The notes under the pieces: model-generated
Databases searched by the model: none
Told to the model about the DNA's origin: nothing
Seen by the model: only the letters and a program-made list of their open reading frames with translations
Assembly (NCBI RefSeq): GCF_001267885.1
Contig: NZ_CP012382.1
Location: forward strand, 558,001 to 622,000
Length of the DNA: 64,000 nucleotides
Direction: 5' to 3'
Source: Streptomyces ambofaciens ATCC 23877
GTDB taxonomy: Bacteria > Actinomycetota > Actinomycetes > Streptomycetales > Streptomycetaceae
Shown here: positions 1 through 8,312 of the stretch, in pieces
Position numbering within the stretch: position 1 is the first letter of the stretch
Layout of the letters: each line of letters begins with the position of its first letter
Translations under genes and position numbers: made by a program

Positions 1-74
1 TCATCAGGCACAAGATCCTCCGACACCCGGAGAACTCTGCCGCCCACCAGCCCAACTGCCAAGCCAGTGAGCCA

Positions 75-96
75 AACTCATTCTGAAATGATCAGT
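75..96 (+). repeat. IS end-like sequence, near-copy of 7727-7748
   Basis: This 22-bp stretch matches 7727-7748 at 20 of 22 positions in the same orientation; both contain ACTCATTCTGAAA. The copy at 7727 is the probable right inverted repeat of an IS5-type unit, so this one is probably the right end of a related element lying left of the window, or a solo end left after decay. Bases 1-74 hold no complete gene. Confidence 0.45.
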
Positions 97-161
97 TATG
101 GCGCTCTTGCGGTTATCGTGCCGAGGAGCCATCGCTGGGGTTGGGCAAGGGGTGGGGGATC

Positions 162-695
162 GTGGACGAGGCGTTTAACGCTGCGGGAACGGCGCTGTGT
201 TGCGCCGCAGCCATCCGGCTGGGCGGAGCCGTGCAGGTACTGACCACGCGATCTGCCCTGCTTGACCACTACAACCCGATCATGGCGGGGCTGGAGAACA
301 TCACAGCGTTTCTCGACGGTCGAGGGCTCGATGACAACTTGCTCGGCTCTGCGTTCGCCGAGAGTTGGTCCCTGGATGCCAGGTATCCGGCAGATCTCGC
401 CGGCCACGCCTATGTCAAAGGATGGTCATCTCTGGTCTTCGGCACGGTGGTGCTGACCAGGCCGAAGCAACAGAACATTACGTCAGCGAAGACCCTGGAG
501 TTTACCTCGAAGGCGGCGGCATCCTGGCCGACCGCCGTCCGTATCGGCTCCTTCGACAGCCTGCTCCGCTTCGAGGCAGCGTGCCAGCAAGAGGCGGAAG
601 CCCGGATGCGGGAGGGCGGTCTTCCTGCTCTGTGGAAACTGACGGAAGATCGAACAAAGCAGTATCGCCAGACGACGGAACAGTTCATCGGATAA
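162..695 (+). CDS. Hypothetical protein, unrecognised
   Basis: A 177-residue protein that I do not recognise. It has no clear signal peptide; a hydrophobic patch near the N-terminus (residues about 3-20, rich in Ala, Cys and Leu) is too weak to call a membrane segment. The C-terminal half is rich in Gln, Glu and Lys and probably helical. The GTG at 162 is chosen because a G-rich ribosome-binding stretch (AAGGGGTGGGGG) lies just before it; TTG at 141 in the same frame is the alternative. The stop codon sits two bases before the IS5-type element at 698, so the gene may be intact with an insertion directly behind it, or slightly shortened. Function unknown. Confidence 0.5.
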   Translation: MDEAFNAAGTALCCAAAIRLGGAVQVLTTRSALLDHYNPIMAGLENITAFLDGRGLDDNLLGSAFAESWSLDARYPADLAGHAYVKGWSSLVFGTVVLTRPKQQNITSAKTLEFTSKAAASWPTAVRIGSFDSLLRFEAACQQEAEARMREGGLPALWKLTEDRTKQYRQTTEQFIG

Positions 696-697
696 CC

Positions 698-1537
698 GGC
701 GTCTCAGCCTGCCAGTCTTCGGAAGCCGATGAGGGCTGCGGCTATGCCGACGAAGGCGAGGAAGTGTTCGGCCTTGCGTTCGTAGCGGCGGTGGAGCCTT
801 CGGCAGCCGGCCAGCCAGTACACGGTTCGCTCGACCACCCAGCGGTGCCGGCCCAGCCGTTGTGAGGACTCGATGCCCTTGCGGGCGATGCGAGGGCGAA
901 TGCCCCGCTGGCGCAGCCATCGCCGTAGGTGGCCGTAGTCGTAACCCTTGTCGGCGTGCAGTTTCGCCGGCTTCCGGCGCCGGGGTCCGCGGCGGGAGCG
1001 GATGGGCGGGATGCCCCGGACGAGCGGCTCCAGGCCCTGGCTGTCGTGCATGTTCGCGCCGGAGATGCCCAGGGACAGCGGCAGTCCGTTGCGGTCACAG
1101 ATCAGGTGGATTTTCGATCCCGGTTTGCTGCGGTCGGTCGGATTCGGCCCCGTCAATGGCCCCCTTTTGCGGCCCGCAGACTGACCGAGTCGAACGCGCA
1201 CCGGGACCAGTCCAGTTCGCCTCGCGCTCCGAGTTCGTCGAGGATCACGCGGTAGAGCCTGGCCCAGACCCGGTCCCGGCTCCACTGAGCGAACCGGCGG
1301 TAGACCGTGGGCCAGGCCGGGCCGAACACCGGCGGCAGCTGCCGCCAGGTGCAGCCTGAGGTCGCCACGAAGATGATCGCCGCCAAGGCCTCGCGGTCAC
1401 CTGCTCGGCGTCGACCGCCGCCCTGCGGACGTATCACTTCAGTCGGTGGTACCACCTGCCTGAACAGCACCCGCAACTCGTCCGGCACCAGTCACTCCAC
1501 GAGATCCGTCATGCACGGATCAACGAACTGTCACGCC
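698..1537 (-). mobile_element. IS5-family insertion sequence
   Basis: About 840 bp bounded by imperfect inverted ends: GGCGTCTCAGCCTG at 698-711 and, read inward on the minus strand from 1537, GGCGTGACAGTTCG (9 of 14 positions match). The tetranucleotide ATAA occurs near the left end (692-695) and immediately outside the right end (1538-1541); two extra bases separate it on the left, so a target duplication is only possible. One transposase in two overlapping frames fills the element. Size and layout fit the IS427-like subgroup of IS5. Confidence 0.7.
704..1488 (-). CDS. IS5-family transposase, two frames joined by -1 frameshift
   Basis: The first frame (1153-1488, 111 residues) carries the N-terminal DUF4096-like part with the TSGCTWRQLP motif and ends in RAAKGGH. 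The second frame continues to the stop at 704 and contains DKGYDY and RWVVERT, supplying the second Asp and the Glu of a DDE transposase; the first Asp is in AFDS at the end of frame one. The frames overlap at an A4G5 run near 1160, which permits -1 slippage, the usual way IS5/IS427 elements make the fused enzyme. No other disruption was seen, so the element may be functional. Confidence 0.8.
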
Positions 1538-1720
1538 ATAAGAAACGACGTCTTAGCCAGCATCGACAGGCCGATCGCGGACTCCTTCGTGACTGTGCAG
1601 GCGTCCTCGAGCCACCCAGGGCAGCCCAAGAGGCCGTTGGGGTCGGTGTGATGAGGTTGTAGTACGGATTCCTCTCAGTCGTCACCCAATGCTGCAGCAT
1701 TCGCGCTGTGACGTGAAATA
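1538..1720. other. Intergenic, no gene recognised
   Basis: Between the IS element and the terminator of the RHS operon. Short open frames exist on the minus strand, but none has a convincing start or a recognisable product. Confidence 0.4.
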
Positions 1721-1751
1721 GGGGCCGTGTCTGCGAAATCGGCACGGCCCC
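1721..1751 (-). terminator. Stem-loop downstream of the RHS operon
   Basis: GGGGCCGTG at 1721-1729 pairs with CACGGCCCC at 1743-1751 around a 13-nt loop. It starts 11 bases past the stop of the small membrane gene at 1763, so it probably ends the RHS-immunity transcript. Confidence 0.6.
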
Positions 1752-1762
1752 TGCAAGCGGCC

Positions 1763-1951
1763 TCAGCGGTTTCGCATCGACACGACTTTGTGCGCCACGA
1801 GTGCCACGGCAATCACGCCGCCGAGGACCATGGCCACCGTTTGAAGGCCAGTATTTCCGGAATTTCCGGCGAAAATACTAACCCCTACACAGGCCACCAA
1901 CACGATGACAGCTATGGGGATGTAAAGTCCGTTTGCGTCACGCTGAGACAT
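1763..1951 (-). CDS. Small two-helix membrane protein, candidate RHS immunity
   Basis: A 62-residue protein with two hydrophobic helices (about residues 9-29 and 36-54) joined by a short Gly/Asn loop and ending in a basic tail. The ATG at 1951 has a GGAAAG ribosome-binding site about 9 bases upstream. It begins only 20 bp after the RHS gene stops and on the same strand, which is where RHS-type polymorphic toxins normally keep their immunity gene. The hydrophobic tip of the RHS protein and the membrane nature of this product suggest that both act at the membrane. The immunity role is inferred from position; no family was recognised. Confidence 0.65.
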   Translation of the reverse strand: MSQRDANGLYIPIAVIVLVACVGVSIFAGNSGNTGLQTVAMVLGGVIAVALVAHKVVSMRNR

Positions 1952-1971
1952 ATCGCTTCCACTTTCCTGTT

Positions 1972-4900
1972 TCAGCAATTCTCCGAGAAGCCGCAGCCGA
2001 CTGCCCAGACCAGTCCGGTCTGGGCTACGGCTAGGCCGACTCCACCGAGCACGGTCAAAGAGGCCCCGCCGGTAGGGATGGCGGCAGCGAGACCGATCAC
2101 TGCGATCGTGGTGTTGATCGTGTCTGCTACGGACCACAACCCCGTGGGGTCAGAGCTATTGATGGGGTCACCGGCGGCGTACAGGTAAGGGTTGGTCTCC
2201 TGTCCGCTGGGGTCGGGCTGGGTGAAGCGGCCGAGGGTGGGGTCGTAGTAGCGGTGGCCCATCTTGTACAGGCCGGTCGGGTCGGCATAGGCGCCCGCGT
2301 AGCGGTAGGGCTGGGGGACGGACTCCGTGGGTGTGGTGCGGGGGAGGCCGGTGGGGCCGTAGGTGTAGGTGTGGGTGCGCTTGCCGGTGCTGTCGGCGAG
2401 GCCGAGGACGTTGCCGGTGGCGTCGGTGAGGTAGTAGTAGGACTTCCCCCCAGTCGTCATGGAGTTCAGCGTGCCCGAAGGCTCGCGGATGAATCCGGTG
2501 TCGACACCGTTCGTGGTCGTGGACGCCAGGCCGAGGGCCGTGTGGTGGAACCACGTGTCGCCGAGCTTGGTGCGCTCCGCGTTGCTGGTGCCGGCGTGGA
2601 CCAGATCGTAGGTCTTGCCGCCGGTGGTGATGCCGGCCAGCTGGCTGTGGTCGGTCCAGGACTCGCCCGTGCGGGGGGTGGTGTCGGCGGCGGCGGTCTC
2701 GTTGCCGAGCTTGTCGTAGGACCAGCCGGTGGTGGAGCCGTTCTTGCCGGTCAGCTCGCTGGCGTCGTTGTAGGTGTAGGTGGTGGCGCCGGGGCAGGTG
2801 TTCTTGCTGCCATCGCGGCTGGTGAGGTTGCCGGCCTTGTCGAAGCAGTACAGCCACGACGCCTTCCGCGCGCCGGCGGAGTCGGCTTCCAGGGCGTAGG
2901 TGAGGCGGTCCTGGGAGTCGTAGGTGTAGGTGGTCTTGTACTGGGTGAGGTTGTCGGTGCGGGTGCGGATCTTGGTGGTGTCCTTGCCCGCGCTGGCGTA
3001 GCTGTAGGTGAGGTCGATGAAGGTCTGGGTGCCCGAGGTGGTCTTGATCTTCTCCGGGCGGCCGTTCTTGTCGATCGTCACCGTCTGGGTGGTGCCGCCG
3101 GGATAGACGGTCTTGGTGCGCTTGTCGTTGTTGTTGTAGTCGAAGTCGGTCTTCTTGCCGTCCGGCGCCGTCAGGTGATCGAGGCGGCCGGCCGCGTCCC
3201 AGGTGTAGTCCGTCTTCCCGGTCGGGTCGGTGTAGAAGTCGACATCCCCGCCCGGGGTGTAGGCCAGGACGGTCTGGGCGCCGTTTTGCAGGGTGCGGCG
3301 CTTCTCGCGGTTGAGCTTGTCGTACTCCCAGGTGGTGGTGCCGGAGGCGTCGGTGCGGGTGGTGACGTTGCCGTCACCGTCGTAGGTGTAGGTGACGGTG
3401 GAGTTGGTCGAGGAGACCTCGCGCACGCGGTCGCGGTTGTCGTACTCGTAGACGGTTTTGATGCCACGACCGTCGGTGACGGTCTCCACCCGGCCCAGCG
3501 CGTCGTAGGTGTAGGTCGTCTCCCCCAGCGGCGCCGGCGGCTTCACCTTCCACAGGTTGCCCCGGTCGTCGTAGGTGAAGGAGGTGACCTTGCCGCCCGC
3601 GTCCTTGGCGGTGCAGCGCTGGCCCTCGAAACCGCCGCACTTGGGGGTGGCTTCGTTGTAGGTGTACTCCCGGGTGCCGCCCGCGGTGCCCGACGTGGTC
3701 ACCGACATCGTGTTGCCGTTGGCGTCGTACTTGAAGGAGTCCTTGCGGCCGTCCGCGGTGGTGAAGTCGTTGGGCAGCTCGGTGCCCGCGATCGTCTGGT
3801 ACGCCGTCACGGAGGCTGTGGCGCCCATGGGCAGTTTCTGGGAGACGGGGTTGTTGCGGTTGTCCCAGCCGTAGGTGGTGGTGTTGCCGCCGGTGCCGTC
3901 CGTGCCGGTGCCCATCGCGTCGATCGCGGTCTGGGTGAGGTGGTTCTTGTACGTGGCGTGGCGTGAGTGGCCGAGGGGGTCGGTGACCTTGGTGACCTCA
4001 CCGTCCGCGTTGTGCGTGTAGATCGTCTCGTCGCCGTCCGGGTCCGTCACGGTCGTCGTGCCCGCGTCGGAGGGGGTGGCCGCGCTGTAGTCGTAGCGCC
4101 ACGTCGGGCCCGTGTGCCCGCCGGAGGCGGATTCCGTAGCGCGCTGCATGGACGTGACGCGGTTGTGACTGTCGTAGGTGAACAGGGTGACGGTGCCCTC
4201 GGGCGTGGTCACCTTCGTCACCCGGCGCGAGGCGTCGTACTCGTAGGCGGTGGCTTTGCCGGCGGTGTCGGTGACCTTGGCGAGGTTGCCCGCGCTGTCG
4301 AGGTCGAGGACGGCGGTGCGGCCGGTGTGGTCCTTGGCCTGCCACTGGTTCGGGTAGGTCTTGACCAGGTCGATCCATCGGCCGGAGCGGGTCTCGGTGA
4401 GCTTGAAGCCCTTGTGCTCACCGCCCTCGTCGTGCTGGTCGACGGTGATCGTGCCCTTGTTCTTGTCCGTGACCTTCGTCAGGGTGCCGTGCTCGCTGTA
4501 GGTGTCCTTGGTGCCGGACTTGCGGTCGGTGAGGGTGTAGGTGCCGTCCGCGTTCTTCTTCAGGTCCTTCGAGTAGCCGACCGGGGTGGTGTAGCCGCCG
4601 TCCGTCCGGGCAGTGAAGCGCAGCAGGTTGCCGGTGGCATCGAAGACCTCGACCTCGCCGTCGTTGATCTGCAGGTAGCGCTCGTATCCCTGCCACCAGT
4701 GCTGCGACACCTTCCCCCACGGGGCTTCGAGGGAGTTGTAGGTGCGGGTGAGCTGGAGTTTCTGGCCGACGCCGGCGATGTCGAAGTCGGTGGCGGCGAG
4801 CATCAGGTTGCCGTTGGAGATGTTCATGCGCGCGACGAGCGCGTCGTTGAGGCGGGTGTCGAGGATCTGGTGCCAGGGCACCTCGCCCTGGCCTTCGGGC

Positions 4901-5256
4901 AGGTAGTCGGACGCCGCGGCAGCGGTGGCCGCCGAGCGGGACGCCGAGTCCTTGGCCGGTGCCTCGCCCGTGGCACGGGCCTTCTGCGCTGCCCTCCAGG
5001 CTGCGACATCGGCCGGCGGTTTGGCTTCGGCCTCCGACTCCGGCGCCGTGATCGAGCCGGCCGGTGTCGCGGGCGCTTCCACCTTCGTCGGCTTCGTCCA
5101 CGGGCTCTCCGGCTGCGGTAGCTCGGGCTTCGGTGTCGCCGCCAGGCCGGGAGCCGCGGCGATCACCACGGCGGCCGTGGTGATCGCCGAGACGAGAGCG
5201 GTTCTGTGTGTTCTCCGGGCACGCCGAAACGGCGTGCTGTCGGCACGCGGGTGCAT
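1972..5256 (-). CDS. Secreted RHS/YD-repeat protein with hydrophobic C-terminal tip
   Basis: 1094 residues. Residues 1-40 form a signal peptide (basic start, Ala-rich core, AAAPGLAA cleavage region), followed by a Pro/Ala-rich linker and a DUF6531-like segment near 145-190 (SNGNLML, RTYNSL). YD repeats of the TYTYD/YEYD type run over roughly 290-930. The RHS-associated core ends with GHRYYDPTLGRF, then DPTGLW at about 1036-1041. Only 53 residues follow: a hydrophobic, Gly/Ala-rich tip with two Cys near the end. In this family the repeats form a shell and the variable tip after DPxGLW is the toxin. A tip this short and greasy looks like a membrane-active peptide, not an enzyme. The GGGGGGAAG ribosome-binding site precedes the ATG. 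The downstream small membrane gene is the candidate immunity partner. Confidence 0.88.
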   Translation of the reverse strand: MHPRADSTPFRRARRTHRTALVSAITTAAVVIAAAPGLAATPKPELPQPESPWTKPTKVEAPATPAGSITAPESEAEAKPPADVAAWRAAQKARATGEAPAKDSASRSAATAAAASDYLPEGQGEVPWHQILDTRLNDALVARMNISNGNLMLAATDFDIAGVGQKLQLTRTYNSLEAPWGKVSQHWWQGYERYLQINDGEVEVFDATGNLLRFTARTDGGYTTPVGYSKDLKKNADGTYTLTDRKSGTKDTYSEHGTLTKVTDKNKGTITVDQHDEGGEHKGFKLTETRSGRWIDLVKTYPNQWQAKDHTGRTAVLDLDSAGNLAKVTDTAGKATAYEYDASRRVTKVTTPEGTVTLFTYDSHNRVTSMQRATESASGGHTGPTWRYDYSAATPSDAGTTTVTDPDGDETIYTHNADGEVTKVTDPLGHSRHATYKNHLTQTAIDAMGTGTDGTGGNTTTYGWDNRNNPVSQKLPMGATASVTAYQTIAGTELPNDFTTADGRKDSFKYDANGNTMSVTTSGTAGGTREYTYNEATPKCGGFEGQRCTAKDAGGKVTSFTYDDRGNLWKVKPPAPLGETTYTYDALGRVETVTDGRGIKTVYEYDNRDRVREVSSTNSTVTYTYDGDGNVTTRTDASGTTTWEYDKLNREKRRTLQNGAQTVLAYTPGGDVDFYTDPTGKTDYTWDAAGRLDHLTAPDGKKTDFDYNNNDKRTKTVYPGGTTQTVTIDKNGRPEKIKTTSGTQTFIDLTYSYASAGKDTTKIRTRTDNLTQYKTTYTYDSQDRLTYALEADSAGARKASWLYCFDKAGNLTSRDGSKNTCPGATTYTYNDASELTGKNGSTTGWSYDKLGNETAAADTTPRTGESWTDHSQLAGITTGGKTYDLVHAGTSNAERTKLGDTWFHHTALGLASTTTNGVDTGFIREPSGTLNSMTTGGKSYYYLTDATGNVLGLADSTGKRTHTYTYGPTGLPRTTPTESVPQPYRYAGAYADPTGLYKMGHRYYDPTLGRFTQPDPSGQETNPYLYAAGDPINSSDPTGLWSVADTINTTIAVIGLAAAIPTGGASLTVLGGVGLAVAQTGLVWAVGCGFSENC

Positions 5257-5770
5257 GAGCTTCCCCCCACAGGAAGTCAGAACCGGCGACCCCAGCGGTC
5301 ACCAGTGGCACACAAGCTGTCACGAGAAGCACACAATCCGGCGCGACATCCCCCCGAACGCCCCTGACATGCGGGCCGGAACCAGCCCCACCGCTTCAGC
5401 ACAGCAAACCGGAACCTAACCACCCCAACCACCCTGCCCACCGGGCGGAATTGATGGTTCTGTTACCACTCCTGGGCGATACCTTGACCGAAACCTTGTG
5501 ACCTGGCCTTTCTTCATGAAAGGGGAGGTCAGCAGGCATCTTGTTTCGGCCAGGTTCAGGCCCGCCTCCTGCGCTGCCGGACGGCACTCGGTGGCCGTCG
5601 TCGCCGGTCATGGACGGAAAGCGCTGTCCAGGCAAGTTGTCTCAGAGCGTGCGGCGGACGTGAGGCACCCCTGCATGCACGGCTTCACGGAATGCACACT
5701 TTCCCCGTCCTGCATGCGTGGTCCCCCAGCCCGCGGCAACCACCCCTGCTGTGAAGGACGTTCTTCCCCG
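5257..5770. other. Intergenic between divergent genes
   Basis: Holds the promoter region of the RHS gene and that of the small membrane gene at 5771. A small stem (CCTTTC at 5507-5512, GAAAGG at 5518-5523) is the only structure noted. No supported gene was seen. Confidence 0.5.
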
Positions 5771-6085
5771 ATGAACGCACTGGGCAGACGCATGCCCTGC
5801 TCCAGCCCAAGCCGCCACCCCTCCCCCGCCACGCACCGGACCACCCGCGCCGTGCAGCGGACCGGACGCCTGCTGTGCTGGAGCCTCGCCGCCGGCATGA
5901 CCACCGCCGCCGCCGACCTGCTCCTCGAACCCCAGGCACCCTGGTGGGGTGTCGTGTGGCCCCTGCCCTGGTACCTCACCAGCCTGTCCATCCCGGCCTG
6001 GGCCATCCTGCGCGCCCGTCAAAAGACCACTCAGCACCCGCCCGACGAAAACCACCTCCCGAACAGCTGGGACCAGGCGGCTTAA
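5771..6085 (+). CDS. Small membrane protein, hypothetical
   Basis: 104 residues with an Arg-rich N-terminal third, then two hydrophobic segments (about residues 36-52 and 58-80) with several Trp and Pro, and a polar tail. The start at 5771 follows GAAGGAC at a slightly long spacing. The stop TAA lies at 6083-6085, directly against the left end of the IS5-type unit at 6087, so the original C-terminus may have been cut by the insertion. Not recognised. Confidence 0.5.
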   Translation: MNALGRRMPCSSPSRHPSPATHRTTRAVQRTGRLLCWSLAAGMTTAAADLLLEPQAPWWGVVWPLPWYLTSLSIPAWAILRARQKTTQHPPDENHLPNSWDQAA

Positions 6086-6093
6086 AGGTCGTT

Positions 6094-6810
6094 TCAAAAT
6101 GGCGGGTCGTCCGCGTAGCCCTCTGCATGCACCTGCATGTCCGTGCCTTGCTGGAAGAGAGTGACGTCTTCCCCCCAGCGAGCGAGTGTTTCGATCGCCC
6201 GCCGCCGGTACGGGGAGTCGTCGGCAGCAAGAGCCCGGGCATCCTTGCGTAGAGCTTCGACGTGATGAGCTAGGACGGGTGACGTAAGCAACGGAAGTGC
6301 ACTGGCCAGGGCGGCCCTGCGGATCTCCGGCTCGCGGTCCGCAAGGAAGGGGTGGATGGCATCAAAGAGGGTGGGTCGAAGGACGCGGAACGCTTCGATG
6401 TCGACGGCATATCCGTCAGGTGACTCTTCGTTGGCGTCTTCGGCGGTGCTGCCGAGCCAGTCCAGAAGGCCGACGCGAAGGAAGAATCCAGGCTCCTCAG
6501 TGGCATGTGATGCTTCTCCCCGTCTCTTGTCAGTGACGATGGCAAGAGTCCGCGGGTGCCCGAGGTTCGCCGCGACAAATGACGCTGCAGGGGCCGTGGC
6601 ATTGTAGAAGGTGTTCTGATGGGTGATGGCCTGTTGCAGGTCGCGGAGGGCAGCGCCCTGGTTGCGTGCGTCGTCGTCGAGTAGTTGTCGCAAGATCACG
6701 GGCGTCACTGGAGCAACGTTCGGACAGCAGTGCTCCACCGAACTCCAGTCTGTCCGTAGCAGCAGTTCCTCCGGATCAACGGCACGACCGTGCGCACTCT
6801 CCAAGGTCAT
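6094..6810 (-). CDS. HEAT-repeat-like protein inside IS-type ends
   Basis: 238 residues, probably cytosolic. The C-terminal half has helical pairs typical of HEAT/PBS-lyase repeats: FLADREPEIRRAALASALPL near 165-185 and SPYRRRAIETLARWG near 212-226. The ATG at 6810 (MTLESAH) is preferred; an in-frame start 36 residues upstream adds a Cys/Gly-rich stretch unlike the rest. The last residue and stop (TTT TGA) fall within the left inverted-repeat-like sequence at 6087-6103. HEAT proteins act as scaffolds and some serve as immunity proteins for polymorphic toxins; given the RHS gene 0.8 kb away that is possible but unproven. Confidence 0.6.
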   Translation of the reverse strand: MTLESAHGRAVDPEELLLRTDWSSVEHCCPNVAPVTPVILRQLLDDDARNQGAALRDLQQAITHQNTFYNATAPAASFVAANLGHPRTLAIVTDKRRGEASHATEEPGFFLRVGLLDWLGSTAEDANEESPDGYAVDIEAFRVLRPTLFDAIHPFLADREPEIRRAALASALPLLTSPVLAHHVEALRKDARALAADDSPYRRRAIETLARWGEDVTLFQQGTDMQVHAEGYADDPPF

Positions 6811-6838
6811 CCGGCGAGTGTGACAGTCCGCCAGTGCA

Positions 6839-7679
6839 TCACTGCCGCCAGGGCCCGACAGCCTGGTCACTGGGCCGGCTCTTGGACAATCGGCGCAGGC
6901 AGATGACACAGCACGCAAGTTGCAGAAGCCCTAGATGCAAGTCGGAGCGACGCTCGTAGCGAGTTCGCAGCCGCTTGAACTGATGGAGCCAGCGAAAGTG
7001 CGCTCGACCACCCAGCGCGTCTTGCCCAGCCCTGAACCATGGGCGACGCCGCGTCGCGCTATGAAGGGCTTGATGCCGCGCTTCCACAGCAGACGACGGT
7101 ACTTGTCGAAGTCGTTGCCGCGGTCGGCAAACAACCGCTTGGGCTTGCTCCGAGGCCGGCCTCGCATTCCTCGTATGTGGGGGACAGCGTCGAGTAGAGG
7201 GAGCAACTGGGTGACATCGTGCCGATTCCCGCCGGTCAGCGAGACGACGAGCGGAGTGCCGCGGCGATCAACGAGCACATGGTGCTTGGAGCCCGGCCGA
7301 CCCCGGTCGACCGGCGACGGCCCAACATGGTCCCCCCTTTGAGAGCACGGACGTGTGATCCGTCCACGGAGCAGTCGTCCAGGTCCAACGAGCCCGCGCG
7401 GCGCAGTTCTGTGAGCAGGGCGGCGTGCAGACGTGGCCAGACGCCAGCCTCGGTCCAGTCCCTCAGCCGACGCCAGGCCGTCACTCCGGAACAACCCACC
7501 GTCTCCGCGGGGACATCGCGCCACGCGACACCAGTCCGCAGCACGTACATGACGCCGGCGAGAGCCGCCCGGTCGGAAACACGCAACCGCCCGGGACACC
7601 GTCGGCGCCGTTCGGGAGCGGGCGGCAACAGCGGGGCCACCCGCTCCCACAGGGCGTCAGGAACAAGATCAGCACGCAC
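6839..7679 (-). pseudogene. IS5-family transposase, frameshifted
   Basis: The first part (7236-7679) holds the DUF4096-like N-terminus (TGVAWRDVPAE). A -1 slip on the A3G6 run near 7335 leads into the DDE half with FADRGNDFDKYRR and TRWVVERTF. That slip is probably programmed, as in the IS at 698. A second break is not: after VVERTFA the frame leaves the conserved track, and the expected continuation (WLHQFKRLRTRYERR) is found one base out of register near 7000, implying a single-base deletion. The restored frame runs on past CLRRL to 6839 instead of ending at the repeat. The enzyme is probably dead. Confidence 0.75.
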
Positions 7680-7726
7680 GCGGCGACCTTGCCGCCCATG
7701 ATCACCGAGCGCAAGACCTGGGGCTC

Positions 7727-7748
7727 AACTCATTCTGAAACGAGCAGT
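7727..7748 (+). repeat. Right inverted-repeat-like end of the IS5-type unit
   Basis: Contains ACTCATTCTGAAACGAGC. It lies 48 bp upstream of the transposase start and pairs with the sequence at 6087-6103 as an inverted repeat. A near-identical copy lies at 75-96. Confidence 0.55.
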
Positions 7749-7848
7749 AAGTACCTCAGGCTTCGAAGCGGCGGCGGGAGATCTTGATGTGACCGAGGCG
7801 CCGGGTGGGCGTGTTGTCGGCCTTCGCCCAACCGAAGCCGAGCCTGAC

Positions 7849-8053
7849 GCGGGTATGCGAACCCGCACCCCAAAGGCCCTGACTGGTCGACGCTGCGGCC
7901 GCTTCACCTCCTGCCCGAGGCTCCGTCCTCGCGGGCCGGCGAGCGGGCCCGTGAGAACGCCGTGGCCGTAGGACTGCAGTGCGAGTTGGTCTGGGCCACT
8001 ACCTGGGAGGAGGAGGCGAACACCGACATAGCACCACGGCTCGGCCTGCCCCC
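7849..8053 (+). pseudogene. HAD-like protein, upstream fragment
   Basis: This frame encodes an RGYANPHP-like start followed by ENAVAVGLQCELVWATTWEE and APRLGLPPL. That pattern (ELVWATTW followed by LGLPPLP) is typical of small actinobacterial HAD-domain proteins. The N-terminal part with the catalytic DxD is missing: a stop lies in frame just upstream, and the IS5-type unit ends at 7745. The reading frame stops abruptly at the left edge of the IS110 element and resumes at 9537. Confidence 0.6.
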
Positions 8054-8312
8054 GTTATCTTTTTCGCGGTCCTGCAAGAGGGCCGCTGGCCTCCGGGCCC
8101 GGCATGACTGTTGCCCCCTGTCGATGGGATGACCTGGGGGGTGGTGTCACCGGGTCCGAGGGGTGCCGTCGGAGACGCTGATCAGAGGTCCGACCACCGT
8201 CCGGCCGGGCGCAATGCCAGGCCGCTCGCGGGCGGCAGGTCTGCATAACGTGGATGCGCGAGAACGGCTCCCGACCTTGAGGCCGGCACGCATCGACACA
8301 TGTGGGGGCACG
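8054..8312 (+). ncRNA. Candidate bridge RNA region of the IS110 element
   Basis: IS110-subgroup elements are known to transcribe a structured bridge RNA from the non-coding left end; its two loops pair with target and donor DNA. This 259-bp leader before the recombinase is the right place and size, and it contains several GC-rich self-complementary patches. Exact RNA ends and loops were not worked out, so this is a positional inference. Confidence 0.35.

Larger units (their letters stand above)
6087..7745 (-). mobile_element. IS5-type unit enclosing a passenger gene
   Basis: The left end, read inward from 6087, is GGTCGTTTCAAAATGG; the right end, read inward on the minus strand from 7745, is GCTCGTTTCAGAATGA (13 of 16 match). 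Between them lie a frameshifted IS5-family transposase (6839-7679) and an unrelated HEAT-like gene (6094-6810), both on the minus strand. Either the element carries a passenger gene, or two separate IS ends happen to bracket the region. In related Streptomyces elements, as I recall them, the transposase ends at the repeat; here the passenger gene does instead. Confidence 0.5.

Noticed and set aside
1509..1745. A minus-strand 78-codon frame spanning the IS edge
   Set aside because: It crosses the element boundary and the terminator hairpin and has no recognisable domain.
2254..3966. A 570-codon open frame on the plus strand opposite the RHS gene
   Set aside because: It is the antisense shadow of GC-biased YD repeats, with a Val/Gly/Arg-only composition and no family motif.
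2890..4700. Periodic similarity in the RHS gene, considered as a repeat array
   Set aside because: The periodicity comes from YD protein repeats of variable length, not identical DNA repeats with spacers, so it is not CRISPR.
4418..5332. An overlapping minus-strand frame at the RHS start beginning MLLVTACVPLV
   Set aside because: The hydrophobic start looks like a lipoprotein leader, but the rest is Arg/Gly-rich out-of-frame translation of the RHS N-terminal region.
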